The notes beneath the pieces are model-generated. The model did no database searches and was not told where the DNA came from. It saw only the letters and a list, made by a program, of their open reading frames with translations. From JAIOIW01 sp050304175 (lineage in GTDB: Bacteria > Pseudomonadota > Alphaproteobacteria > Rhizobiales > Rhizobiaceae): a DNA stretch of 9,646 nt. Below are positions 1 to 6,025 of the stretch, piece after piece. The position numbers and the translations under genes are program-made. The stretch lies in NCBI GenBank assembly GCA_050304175.1, contig JBNLDE010000143.1, forward strand, positions 1 through 9,646. Reading direction: 5' to 3'. Within the stretch, counting starts at the first letter, position 1. The number at the start of each line of letters is the position of its first letter.

Positions 1-445
1 CCTGCGGCCTGGCCCGATGGGCCGCAAACGGGTCGTCCGCAAAATGCTCACCCGTGCGACCGCCTGAGCCGCCGAAAGCCTGTCCGAATATTTCGGAGAA
101 TATGTCGCCGGCACCGCTCGGACCGGCGGACCGGAACTCGAAATGGGTTCCGCCCGGGCCGCTGCGCGTAAAGCCTTCAAACGGGCCTTGGCCGCCTGCT
201 CCGAAATCGGCGAAACGCGGCTTGCCCTCGGCATCGATTTCGCCGCGGTCGAAGGCCTTGCGCTTATTCTCGTCGCCGACGATGTCGTAGGCTTGGCTAA
301 TCTCGGCAAATCGCTCCTTGGCCTTCGGATCATCCGGTTTCTGATCGGGATGATACTTCTTGGCCAGCTTGCGAAAGGCCGATTTTATTTCCTTTGCGGG
401 CGCGGACTTCGCCACACCCAACACCTGGTAGGGATCGCGTGCCAT
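1..445 (-). CDS. DnaJ-type J-domain chaperone, 3' end outside window
   Basis: The first about 148 residues of a Hsp40/DnaJ-like co-chaperone are present; the reading frame stays open to the window edge. Residues about 4-70 form a J domain (starts ARDPYQVLGV; HPD motif at residues 32-34 followed by QKPDD), the part that stimulates the ATPase of DnaK. A Gly/Phe-rich linker follows (for example FGAGGQGPFEGF, about residues 81-92) and then GDIFSEIFGQAFGG, typical of the DnaJ/CbpA type that continues into a C-terminal substrate-binding domain; no zinc-finger region is reached. Two adjacent ATG codons occur at 448 and 445; the GGAAAG just upstream is better spaced for the second, so 445 is chosen. 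The order DnaJ-like gene, small lipoprotein, divergent pdxH is, from memory, common in Rhizobiales. Family certain; full domain set unseen. Confidence 0.93.
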   Translation of the reverse strand, partial: MARDPYQVLGVAKSAPAKEIKSAFRKLAKKYHPDQKPDDPKAKERFAEISQAYDIVGDENKRKAFDRGEIDAEGKPRFADFGAGGQGPFEGFTRSGPGGTHFEFRSAGPSGAGDIFSEIFGQAFGGSGGRTGEHFADDPFAAHRARPQ

Positions 446-475
446 CATGCTTTCCAGAAAAGCAGTTGTTCAAGT

Positions 476-492
476 TGCACATCATATGTGCA
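476..492 (-). promoter_or_regulatory. Dyad over a possible -10 box upstream of the DnaJ-like gene
   Basis: TGCACAT and ATGTGCA form perfect 7-bp arms around a 3-base centre. Read on the minus strand the centre contains TATGAT (486-481), a 5/6 match to TATAAT, about 35 bases before the start codon. The hexamer 17 bases further upstream (GAAATC) is a poor -35. The dyad could be an operator over the promoter of the J-domain gene or chance. The gap 449-570 holds nothing else I can support. Confidence 0.35.
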
Positions 493-570
493 TTCCTGCG
501 CCCGATTTCCAGCTGATTTACCGAAAAAACGCTGGCTTTCCAAAGGGTCAGGACAATCGAGACGCGACCT

Positions 571-960
571 TCAAACAGCTTTCAGCGTACGCGTCACCCA
601 AACGCCGTCGGGGCCCATGCAGGTTTCTCCGGTGACCAGCGACACGCCGTCAAAGCGCTCCATAGTCGCATTGAACACCCTGCAGCGAGCGCCGGTGGAA
701 TCCTTGTGTTCCTTGATGGAGATGATGGCTCCACGCGCCCCGGTGCTCTCGTTGGCCCACGAGATCGGCGCCTTGCCGGTCTCGGTGAGATCGGCTTCGG
801 CAACCGTGTTGCGAAGCGTCACTTCGTCGGACGTCCTGTTATCGGGTGCGGAAATCGGAGCTTGGTCCGGGATCGAACCGGTGACAATCGACCGATCTGT
901 ATCCGCTTTCGAAAGGAGGGTGCCTGTCGCACAGCCGGAAAGCAGTGACGCGGACAACAA
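571..960 (-). CDS. Small lipoprotein, RT0821/Lpp0805 surface-antigen-like
   Basis: A lipobox LLSGC marks a probable type II signal peptidase site; the mature part is about 120 residues. The C-terminal half (WANESTGARGAIISI, then GARCRVFNATMERFDGVSL, GETCMGPDGVW) matches the pattern W-N-x-x-TG-x-x-G plus two cysteines that I associate with the RT0821/Lpp0805 family of 17-kDa-antigen-like proteins; function unknown, probably outer-membrane anchored. The start is a problem. The first usual initiation codon in frame is TTG at 960, which leaves only nine residues before the lipobox Cys and no positive n-region. The frame is open up to 1074, and translation from ATA at 1002 would give a normal signal peptide (MRGSGRICQSLGSALL...), but no ATG, GTG or TTG exists there. 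Either a rare start or a sequence change near 1000 is likely. Confidence 0.8.
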   Translation of the reverse strand: MLSASLLSGCATGTLLSKADTDRSIVTGSIPDQAPISAPDNRTSDEVTLRNTVAEADLTETGKAPISWANESTGARGAIISIKEHKDSTGARCRVFNATMERFDGVSLVTGETCMGPDGVWVTRTLKAV

Positions 961-1076
961 GGCCGAGCCAAGTGACTGGCAAATCCGGCCCGAACCTCTT
1001 ATGCGTAAACCAGTTACCCCATTTGCGTCTCCCGCCGATCCCCTTCGGCCTACAGCTCGAGTGAACGGACCAAATT

Positions 1077-1694
1077 ATGAGTGAAACAGGGTTAACAAGT
1101 GATGACTTCGCGCTGTCGACGGAGCCGATCCGCCTGTTCGGCACGTGGCTTGGCGACGCGGAAAAAAAGGAAATCAACGACCCGACCGCCATGGCGCTCG
1201 CAACCGTCGACACGTCGGGCATGCCGAACGTGCGGATGGTCCTGCTGAAGGATTTCTCCGAGGCCGGATTCGTTTTCTATACCAATATCGAAAGCACGAA
1301 GGGGCGCGAACTCCTGGCGACGAAGAAGGCTGCGCTTTGTTTTCACTGGAAGACCCTGCGCCGCCAGGTGCGCGTGCGCGGCGCCGTTGAACAGGTGACC
1401 GATACCGAAGCGGACGCCTATTACAAGTCGCGCCCGCGCGGCAGCCGGATCGGCGCCTGGGCGTCCGCGCAGTCACGGCCGCTGGAAAGCCGGTTTGCCC
1501 TGGAAAAGGCGGTTGCGGAGTACACCGCGAAATACGCGATCGGCGAGATTCCGCGGCCGGACTATTGGTCGGGCTTTCGCCTTCTGCCGGAGTCGATCGA
1601 GTTCTGGCACGACCGGCCGTTCCGGTTGCACGACCGGATCATGTTTACCCGCACGGGCGATGGGGGCTGGGAAAAAGAGCGGCTTTACCCGTAA
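1077..1694 (+). CDS. pdxH: Pyridoxamine 5'-phosphate oxidase
   Basis: FMN-dependent oxidase that converts pyridoxine 5'-phosphate or pyridoxamine 5'-phosphate to pyridoxal 5'-phosphate in the cytoplasm, the last step of PLP synthesis and part of salvage. The 205 residues are near the family's usual length (E. coli about 218). Visible hallmarks: R53-MVLLK58 and S73-T-K75 in the FMN-binding fold, RGSRIGAWASAQS (121-133), the family signature IEFWHDRPFRLHDR (174-187) with Arg183 and His185 in the RxH substrate-binding pair, and the standard C-terminus ERLYP. The ATG at 1077 has only a weak GAACGGA upstream, but the N-terminus fits the family. It is divergent from the lipoprotein gene and converges with the diguanylate cyclase gene, with 41 bases between their ends. 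No strong promoter was seen. Confidence 0.97.
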   Translation: MSETGLTSDDFALSTEPIRLFGTWLGDAEKKEINDPTAMALATVDTSGMPNVRMVLLKDFSEAGFVFYTNIESTKGRELLATKKAALCFHWKTLRRQVRVRGAVEQVTDTEADAYYKSRPRGSRIGAWASAQSRPLESRFALEKAVAEYTAKYAIGEIPRPDYWSGFRLLPESIEFWHDRPFRLHDRIMFTRTGDGGWEKERLYP

Positions 1695-1735
1695 CCGGCA
1701 TCGGCGATCCCGCCAGCGGCCAAACCGTCAAAGGC

Positions 1736-2704
1736 TCAGCCTTCGCCGACCTCGACCCGGTTCCGGCCCGCTGCTTTCGCGGCATAGAGGGCTTTGTCGG
1801 CGCGGGCGAGCGCGGCGTCGAAATTGCACCCCGGCCGCGCGATGCAAACGCCGACCGAAGCCGTGAGCGAGAAATCATAGCCTGGGCCAGTGATGCGGCG
1901 CTGTTCGATGCGCCTGCGCATCTGATCGGCGAATTCACGCGCCCGGTCGAGATCGCAATCGGGCAGCAGAGCCAAAAATTCTTCGCCGCCGAAACGGCAG
2001 AAGGGAGCCTGTAGATCGCCCGGATAGGAGTTGGTCAGTTCGGTCCCGATCTCAGCCACGGCGATGAGTGCGGCGTCGCCAGCCGCATGGCCATAAGTGT
2101 CGTTGACCACCTTGAAAAAATCGGCGTCAAACAGAAGTACGCCCACGGGCTTGGCATCCGGAGCTGACAGGAGGGCATCCGCCTTGTGCAGGGCAAATCG
2201 CCTGTTGTAGGTGCCGGTCAGAGGGTCGCGCTCGCTTAGCAAACGCAATTTCGATTCCGTCTTCTTCAGGTCGGTGATGTCCTGCAACAGGACCTGAATG
2301 ACCGGATTCCCGTTCCAGGGAAGTTTGCAGGAAATCAGCTTGATATGCAGGTCTTCGCCATCCGAATGCGTAAGCCGCGTTTCCTGCCTGTGCATTTCGG
2401 ATGTTTGGAACGAGGCTTCGAATTGCGCCCGCACGGCTCCGAATTGGCTTTCGGCGACAAAATCCAGCAGATGTTGACCCACAGCGGCTTCGCCCGAGAC
2501 CTCGAGCATCCGGCGCGCTTCCCTGTTGGCGAACAGAATGCCTTGCTCGGTATGGATCAACAGACCCATAGGCATGACATCCAGCATCATGCCCATGCGT
2601 TCCTGAGTATCGATGAGTGTCTGATGTGTTTGCCGGGCGGCATCAAATGCTGCATCGTCGTCTTCGAATTCGAAGAACGACAGCGCTTGCATGGTTGCAG
2701 ACAT
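1736..2704 (-). CDS. PAS-GGDEF diguanylate cyclase
   Basis: Predicted cytoplasmic enzyme that makes cyclic di-GMP from two GTP. Of 322 residues, about 37-147 form a PAS sensor domain (MLDVMPMGLLIHTEQGILFANREA ... VLLQDITDLKK as its start and end), then a short linker and GGDEF domain from about 155 to 318. The active-site signature is GGEEF (239-243); the metal- and nucleotide-binding stretch LLFDADFFKVVND (190-202) and the ending ADKALYAAKAAGRNRV are intact, so activity is expected. The RxxD inhibitory site expected at 230-233 is absent (DLQA). Start chosen at ATG 2704 because GGGGGA precedes it by 6 bases. A TTG at 2854 would add 50 residues including a hydrophobic stretch, but that DNA is AT-rich and promoter-like. 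Alone in its operon; signal for the PAS domain unknown. Confidence 0.93.
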   Translation of the reverse strand: MSATMQALSFFEFEDDDAAFDAARQTHQTLIDTQERMGMMLDVMPMGLLIHTEQGILFANREARRMLEVSGEAAVGQHLLDFVAESQFGAVRAQFEASFQTSEMHRQETRLTHSDGEDLHIKLISCKLPWNGNPVIQVLLQDITDLKKTESKLRLLSERDPLTGTYNRRFALHKADALLSAPDAKPVGVLLFDADFFKVVNDTYGHAAGDAALIAVAEIGTELTNSYPGDLQAPFCRFGGEEFLALLPDCDLDRAREFADQMRRRIEQRRITGPGYDFSLTASVGVCIARPGCNFDAALARADKALYAAKAAGRNRVEVGEG

Positions 2705-2807
2705 CGTAGTTTCCCCCGGCCCAGTAGTCACGAACAGGCAGGTAAGTAGCACGATAATCTGAATAATTTCTTTTCGACTGTTTTTGGCTATTCTTGTTTT
2801 ACTCGAT

Positions 2808-2822
2808 CGGCGGCAACCGCCG
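2808..2822 (-). repeat. Short GC-rich hairpin CGGCGG-N3-CCGCCG
   Basis: A perfect 6-bp inverted repeat with a 3-base centre lies in the 195-base gap between the crotonase-family gene and the cyclase gene. In the minus-strand transcript it would be a stable hairpin but is not followed by a U run. AT-rich DNA between it and the cyclase start (about 2750-2805) probably holds that gene's promoter; I could not pick a convincing -35/-10 pair. Confidence 0.3.
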
Positions 2823-2862
2823 CAGATAGAACTGCGAAATTTCGGGTCGCGCAAGGGTTGTA

Positions 2863-2896
2863 GCCCGACATGCGGTCGGGCGAATTATCTCGCCCG
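2863..2896 (-). terminator. Two overlapping inverted repeats after the isomerase gene
   Basis: Starting 4 bases after the stop codon, the minus strand carries CGGGCGA-N6-TCGCCCG (2896-2877), and overlapping it GCCCGAC-N5-GTCGGGC (2881-2863). Both have perfect 7-bp arms. They share bases 2877-2881, so only one can fold at a time. The position suits transcript termination or 3'-end protection, but the following TACAACCC is not a U tract, so a classic intrinsic terminator is doubtful. Confidence 0.5.
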
Positions 2897-2899
2897 GCT

Positions 2900-3649
2900 C
2901 TATTTCTTCCGGTTCATGAAGGCCATGAACGCATTTCGAGCTTCCTTGGACTGAAGGCGCTCGCGGAACAGCTTGCCTTCATGTCGGATGCGGTCGATCA
3001 GTGCGTCGCGGTCGCCGAGCAACAGGTCGCGGGCGATCCGCATGGCCTCCGGCGGCTTGGCGGCGATGCGTTTTGCGGCCTCCAGAGCGGCCACCTCGAC
3101 CTCGCCCTCGCCGATTACGGCGTGGATCATGCCGGCGGCTTTCGCCCGTTCTGCCGGCAGGCCCTCGCACAGCGCCAGCAGAGCGAAGGCGCCCTGGCGG
3201 CCGAGCGTGGCCGGCCCGAGCAGGCTGGAGCCGGCTTCCGGCACGACGCCGAGATCGACGAAGGGCGTGTGGAAAACGGTGCGCGGCGTCGCGAAGGTCA
3301 GGTCGCAGTGAAACTGGATCGTTGTGCCAATGCCAACCGAGATGCCATCGACGGCGGAGACGATCGGCGTTTTCGACTGTGCCAGCGCCATCAGGAAGTC
3401 GTAGACTTCCATGCCCTGCTCGCCGCCCATCGAATAGCTCATAAAGTCGGCGATATCGTTGCCGGATGTAAAGGCGCCAGGCACCCCCATCAGCACGGAG
3501 ACGCGGATTTCGTCACTCTCGTCGGCTTCAGCCAAGGCGGCGGCCATCGTCGCATACATCGCGCGGGTCAGAGCGTTCTTCTTGTCCGCACGGTTCATGC
3601 GGATGGTCTGCACGCCTGCTTCGCGCTCGATAACGATATGCTCGGTCAC
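2900..3649 (-). CDS. Crotonase-fold protein, probable delta3,delta2-enoyl-CoA isomerase
   Basis: Enoyl-CoA hydratase/isomerase superfamily, 249 residues (usual about 250-270). The oxyanion-hole regions are visible: GAFTSGNDI (58-66) and AVDGISVGIG (99-108). The two catalytic glutamates of true hydratases are missing: the GGGCE position reads GIGTT (Thr110) and the QPE position reads TPF (Phe130). Instead Glu138 sits in VVPEAGSS, the motif that holds the single catalytic Glu of ECI/PECI-type isomerases. I therefore infer that it moves cis/trans-3 double bonds to trans-2 so that unsaturated fatty acids can enter beta-oxidation. Start is GTG at 3649 behind a strong GGAGGGAAGA; an ATG-started alternative is not needed. 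It lies 146 bases downstream of the acyl-CoA dehydrogenase gene, same strand, with its own promoter candidate. Annotation pipelines would likely call it enoyl-CoA hydratase. Confidence 0.9.
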   Translation of the reverse strand: MTEHIVIEREAGVQTIRMNRADKKNALTRAMYATMAAALAEADESDEIRVSVLMGVPGAFTSGNDIADFMSYSMGGEQGMEVYDFLMALAQSKTPIVSAVDGISVGIGTTIQFHCDLTFATPRTVFHTPFVDLGVVPEAGSSLLGPATLGRQGAFALLALCEGLPAERAKAAGMIHAVIGEGEVEVAALEAAKRIAAKPPEAMRIARDLLLGDRDALIDRIRHEGKLFRERLQSKEARNAFMAFMNRKK

Positions 3650-3731
3650 TCTTCCCTCCCCGGCCGTTTCTTCGGCTTGTGAAACCAGCCTGTTTCCGCT
3701 TCGCAGCAGATCGGGCCGGCCTTCAGGCCCT

Positions 3732-3762
3732 ACCTTAACATTGACGTTAACGTCAAAGTCAA
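3732..3762 (-). promoter_or_regulatory. MerR-type promoter with 16-bp palindromic operator
   Basis: On the minus strand TTGACT (3762-3757, -35, 5/6 match) is followed directly by the perfect palindrome TTGACGTTAACGTCAA (3756-3741), then TGT and TAAGGT (3737-3732, possible -10). The spacer is 19 bases, not 17. A long spacer with a dyad inside is the known arrangement for MerR-family activators, which untwist DNA. The ACGTTAACGT core resembles sites I recall for LiuR, a MerR-family regulator of branched-chain and fatty-acid catabolism. It points at the isomerase gene; the predicted transcript would begin near 3725, at a short GGCCT-TC-AGGCC dyad. Confidence 0.65.
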
Positions 3763-3795
3763 CCGGAAAGAGAACCCGCCGTTTCCGGAAAGGTC

Positions 3796-5568
3796 CTATG
3801 ATTCGCCGAGCACGGCGCCGGCATCGGCCAGGCTGGCAGCGCCTTCCCTGACGCGCGATGCCAACGCAGCGGTTTCATCGACCAGGTTCTCGGCGAAGAA
3901 GCGGCACAACGCGATGCGCGCGGCATCGTCATCGACCATCGCGCCACGCGCCAGGTAGGCTCCGCCGGCAGCCAGGCCGAACAGGCGCAAATAGGGCGTA
4001 GCACCGGCCAGAGCATCTTCCATACGGCCCGCCGAAAGCGCCTCTTGCAGGAAGCGGGTCGAATCGGCGAGTTGATCCAGCGCGGCGTCGAGTTTTTGAG
4101 CGGTGAGACCGAGAGCGGGCTTGTTCGAGGCGCGCACGGCTTCGATGTCGCCGCGCAGCTCGGCAATGTAGCCGTGGACATGTTCGCCGCCATCAAGCGG
4201 CAGCTTGCGGGTAACCAGATCGATTGCCTGGATACCGTTCGTGCCTTCGTAGATCGGCGCAATGCGGGCATCGCGCAACAGGGCCGCGGCGCCGGTTTCC
4301 TCGATGAAACCCATGCCGCCGTGCACCTGGATGCCGATCGACGCGACTTCGACGCCGACATCGGTGCCGAACGCCTTGGCGACTGGCGTCAGCAGGGCCG
4401 CGCGGGTCGACCAGTGGTCGGCCCTGTCGCCACCACGATGGCCCATGTCGATCGCATGGGCGCACGAATAGGCGATGGCGCGGGCCGCCTGGGTCAGACC
4501 CTTCATGGTCATCAGGTTGCGGCGAATATCGGGGTGCAGGACGATCGGCGCCATGCCGTCACCGGTGTAGCCGGCTGCCTTGCCCTGGCGGCGCTCATGC
4601 GCATAGGCGAGCGCCTTCTGGTAGGCCGCCTCAGCCACTCCGATCCCCTGGATGGCGACCGCGATACGCGCGTTGTTCATCATCGTGAACATGCAGGCCA
4701 GACCGCGGTTCTCCTCGCCAATCAACCAGCCGACGGCGCCGGGCGTGTCGCCATGCTTGCCGTCGCCATAGATCATCGTGCAGGTCGGCGAGGCATGGAT
4801 GCCGAGCTTGTGTTCGATCGAATGACAATAGGCGTCGTTGCGCGAGCCAAGCGAACCGTCGGCATTGACCATGAATTTGGGCACGAGGAACAAGGAGATG
4901 CCACGCGTTCCGGCGGGTGCGTCAGGCAGGCGCGCAAGCACCAGATGGACAATGTTGTCGGTAAAGTCGTGCTCGCCATAGGTGATGAAGATCTTCTGGC
5001 CGAAGATCCGGTAGGTGCCATCGCCAACCGGCTCGGCGCGGGCGCGCAGCGCGTTGAGATCGGACCCGGCCTGCGGTTCGGTCAGGTTCATGGTGCCCAT
5101 CCACTCGCCGGAAACGAGCTTTTCAAGATAGGTGGCCTTCAGGTCGTCCGACCCATGCTTGTCCAGCGCCTCGATGGCGCCCATGGTCAGCGTCGGGCCG
5201 ATCGCGAACGCCATCGCGCCCGAATTCCACATCTCCTGTGTCGCGACCGACATGGCGGTGCCAAGGTCCTGCCCGCCCCATTCGGCGGGCGCTGCAATCG
5301 AATTCCAGCCGCCTTCGGCCCAACGCCTGTAGAGCTCGCGCCAGCCGTCCGGCATGGTGACCTGGCCGTCTTCGAGTTTCGCGCCCTGCTCGTCGCCGAT
5401 CTTGTGCAGCGGATAGATTTCCTCCGTGGCGAAACGACCAGCTTCCTCGATAACCGCGTCAAGCAGATCGTCGCTGAGTTCGCCGAGCAAACCCTCGTCC
5501 ATGGCCTGTTTAAGGCCCGCCACGTGTTTGAGCGTGAACGCAATTTCTGCAACCGGACTGCGATACAT
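3796..5568 (-). CDS. Acyl-CoA dehydrogenase, DmdC/FadE-like long form
   Basis: FAD enzyme for the first, alpha,beta-dehydrogenating step of acyl-CoA breakdown; electrons go to electron-transfer flavoprotein in this family. At 590 residues it is the long type with an extra C-terminal domain (about 470-590), like DmdC (3-methylmercaptopropionyl-CoA dehydrogenase) and many proteins named for it; chain-length preference cannot be read. Seen: an N-terminal extension before the usual fold, MGTMNLTEPQAGSDL (157-171), QVHGGMGFIEETG (about 414-426), and IYEGTNGIQAIDL, where Glu441 is the expected catalytic base. Start chosen at ATG 5568: GGGAAGGA lies 9 bases before it, whereas the in-frame TTG at 5574 is too close to that site, and MYRSP fits the family. 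The isomerase gene follows, suggesting a shared fatty-acid oxidation role; thiolase and FadB are not in the window. Confidence 0.95.
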   Translation of the reverse strand: MYRSPVAEIAFTLKHVAGLKQAMDEGLLGELSDDLLDAVIEEAGRFATEEIYPLHKIGDEQGAKLEDGQVTMPDGWRELYRRWAEGGWNSIAAPAEWGGQDLGTAMSVATQEMWNSGAMAFAIGPTLTMGAIEALDKHGSDDLKATYLEKLVSGEWMGTMNLTEPQAGSDLNALRARAEPVGDGTYRIFGQKIFITYGEHDFTDNIVHLVLARLPDAPAGTRGISLFLVPKFMVNADGSLGSRNDAYCHSIEHKLGIHASPTCTMIYGDGKHGDTPGAVGWLIGEENRGLACMFTMMNNARIAVAIQGIGVAEAAYQKALAYAHERRQGKAAGYTGDGMAPIVLHPDIRRNLMTMKGLTQAARAIAYSCAHAIDMGHRGGDRADHWSTRAALLTPVAKAFGTDVGVEVASIGIQVHGGMGFIEETGAAALLRDARIAPIYEGTNGIQAIDLVTRKLPLDGGEHVHGYIAELRGDIEAVRASNKPALGLTAQKLDAALDQLADSTRFLQEALSAGRMEDALAGATPYLRLFGLAAGGAYLARGAMVDDDAARIALCRFFAENLVDETAALASRVREGAASLADAGAVLGES

Positions 5569-5611
5569 GGGCAATAGTCCTTCCCGAGATCCTTGTTTGA
5601 TCCAAGTGAAA

Positions 5612-5642
5612 GCACGTTAAGGTGCGGCAAAAAAGTCGTCAG
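5612..5642 (-). promoter_or_regulatory. Candidate promoter and imperfect dyad before the acyl-CoA dehydrogenase
   Basis: CTGACG (5642-5637) and TAACGT (5619-5614) on the minus strand are separated by 17 bases. Over the -10 lies GCACGTTAAGGTGC (plus strand, 5612-5625), a 14-bp dyad with one mismatched pair. Its core ACGTTAAGGT differs by one base from the ACGTTAACGT core of the palindrome at 3741-3756, so the same regulator might act here weakly. The spacing does not copy the MerR-type layout, which lowers confidence. Confidence 0.3.
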
Positions 5643-5673
5643 TTTACAATTCGAAAAATAATCGCCCCATCGC

Positions 5674-6021
5674 CTACAGCACGTCGAGTATCTTCTCGGT
5701 TGGCCGGCCCAACGCCGCCCCTTTCGGCCCGACCACAACCGGGCGGTTCATCAGCGACGGGTGATTGGCCATGAAATCGAGCAATTGATCGTCGGTCCAT
5801 TTCGGGTCGCCGAGACCGAGTTCGTCATATGGAGAACCCTGCTTACGCAGCAGGGCACGGACCGGCTCGCCCGTCGCCTTGACGATTTTCGCCAGTTCGT
5901 CGCGCGTCGGCGGCGTCTTGAGATATTCAACCACCTCCGGCTCGATCCCTTTTTCGCGCAGCAGCTCCAGCGCCTGGCGCGATTTGGAACAGCGCGGATT
6001 GTGATAGATGGTAACGCTCAT
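5674..6021 (-). CDS. arsC: ArsC-family arsenate reductase (glutaredoxin type, short form)
   Basis: Thioredoxin-fold enzyme predicted to reduce arsenate to arsenite with glutathione/glutaredoxin. HNPRCSKSR places the nucleophile at Cys11, aligned with Cys12 of plasmid R773 ArsC. The three arginines that bind arsenate there (Arg60, 94, 107) have counterparts Arg59 (VRALLRK), Arg93 (MNRPVVV) and Arg106 (LGRPTEK). It is 115 residues, lacking the last roughly 24 of R773 ArsC (141), like the chromosomal YfgD/ArsC-like group whose arsenate activity is not always shown. No arsR, arsB or acr3 gene is adjacent. It starts 4 bases after the purD stop, and GGAGAAGG inside the purD 3' end is its ribosome binding site, so the two are probably cotranscribed. 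A housekeeping thiol-redox role is an alternative. Confidence 0.88.
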   Translation of the reverse strand: MSVTIYHNPRCSKSRQALELLREKGIEPEVVEYLKTPPTRDELAKIVKATGEPVRALLRKQGSPYDELGLGDPKWTDDQLLDFMANHPSLMNRPVVVGPKGAALGRPTEKILDVL

Positions 6022-6025
6022 GGGA

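Noticed and set aside
143..1084. 313-residue open frame on the plus strand running over the DnaJ-like and lipoprotein genes
   Set aside because: It spans two minus-strand genes and their gap, with no family resemblance; an accident of missing stop codons.
1731..1743. AAGGCT-C-AGCCTT dyad at the junction of pdxH and the cyclase gene, considered as a terminator
   Set aside because: Usable stem is only 4 bp with a 5-base loop, no T run on either side, and it overlaps the cyclase stop codon.
2705..2854. 50-residue N-terminal extension of the diguanylate cyclase from TTG 2854, with a hydrophobic stretch
   Set aside because: TTG start, no ribosome binding site found, AT-rich promoter-like DNA; ATG 2704 has a well-placed GGGGGA. 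Kept only as an alternative.
3763..3792. Direct repeat CCGGAAAG twice, 22 bp apart, after the acyl-CoA dehydrogenase stop
   Set aside because: Eight bases is short and neither spacing nor position suggests a known element; the second copy lies in a TTTCCGGAAA palindrome but no further support exists.
4045..5577. 510-residue open frame on the plus strand opposite the acyl-CoA dehydrogenase
   Set aside because: It mirrors the coding gene in GC-rich DNA; its translation is rich in Arg/Gly/His with no recognisable motif, whereas the minus strand has full family motifs.
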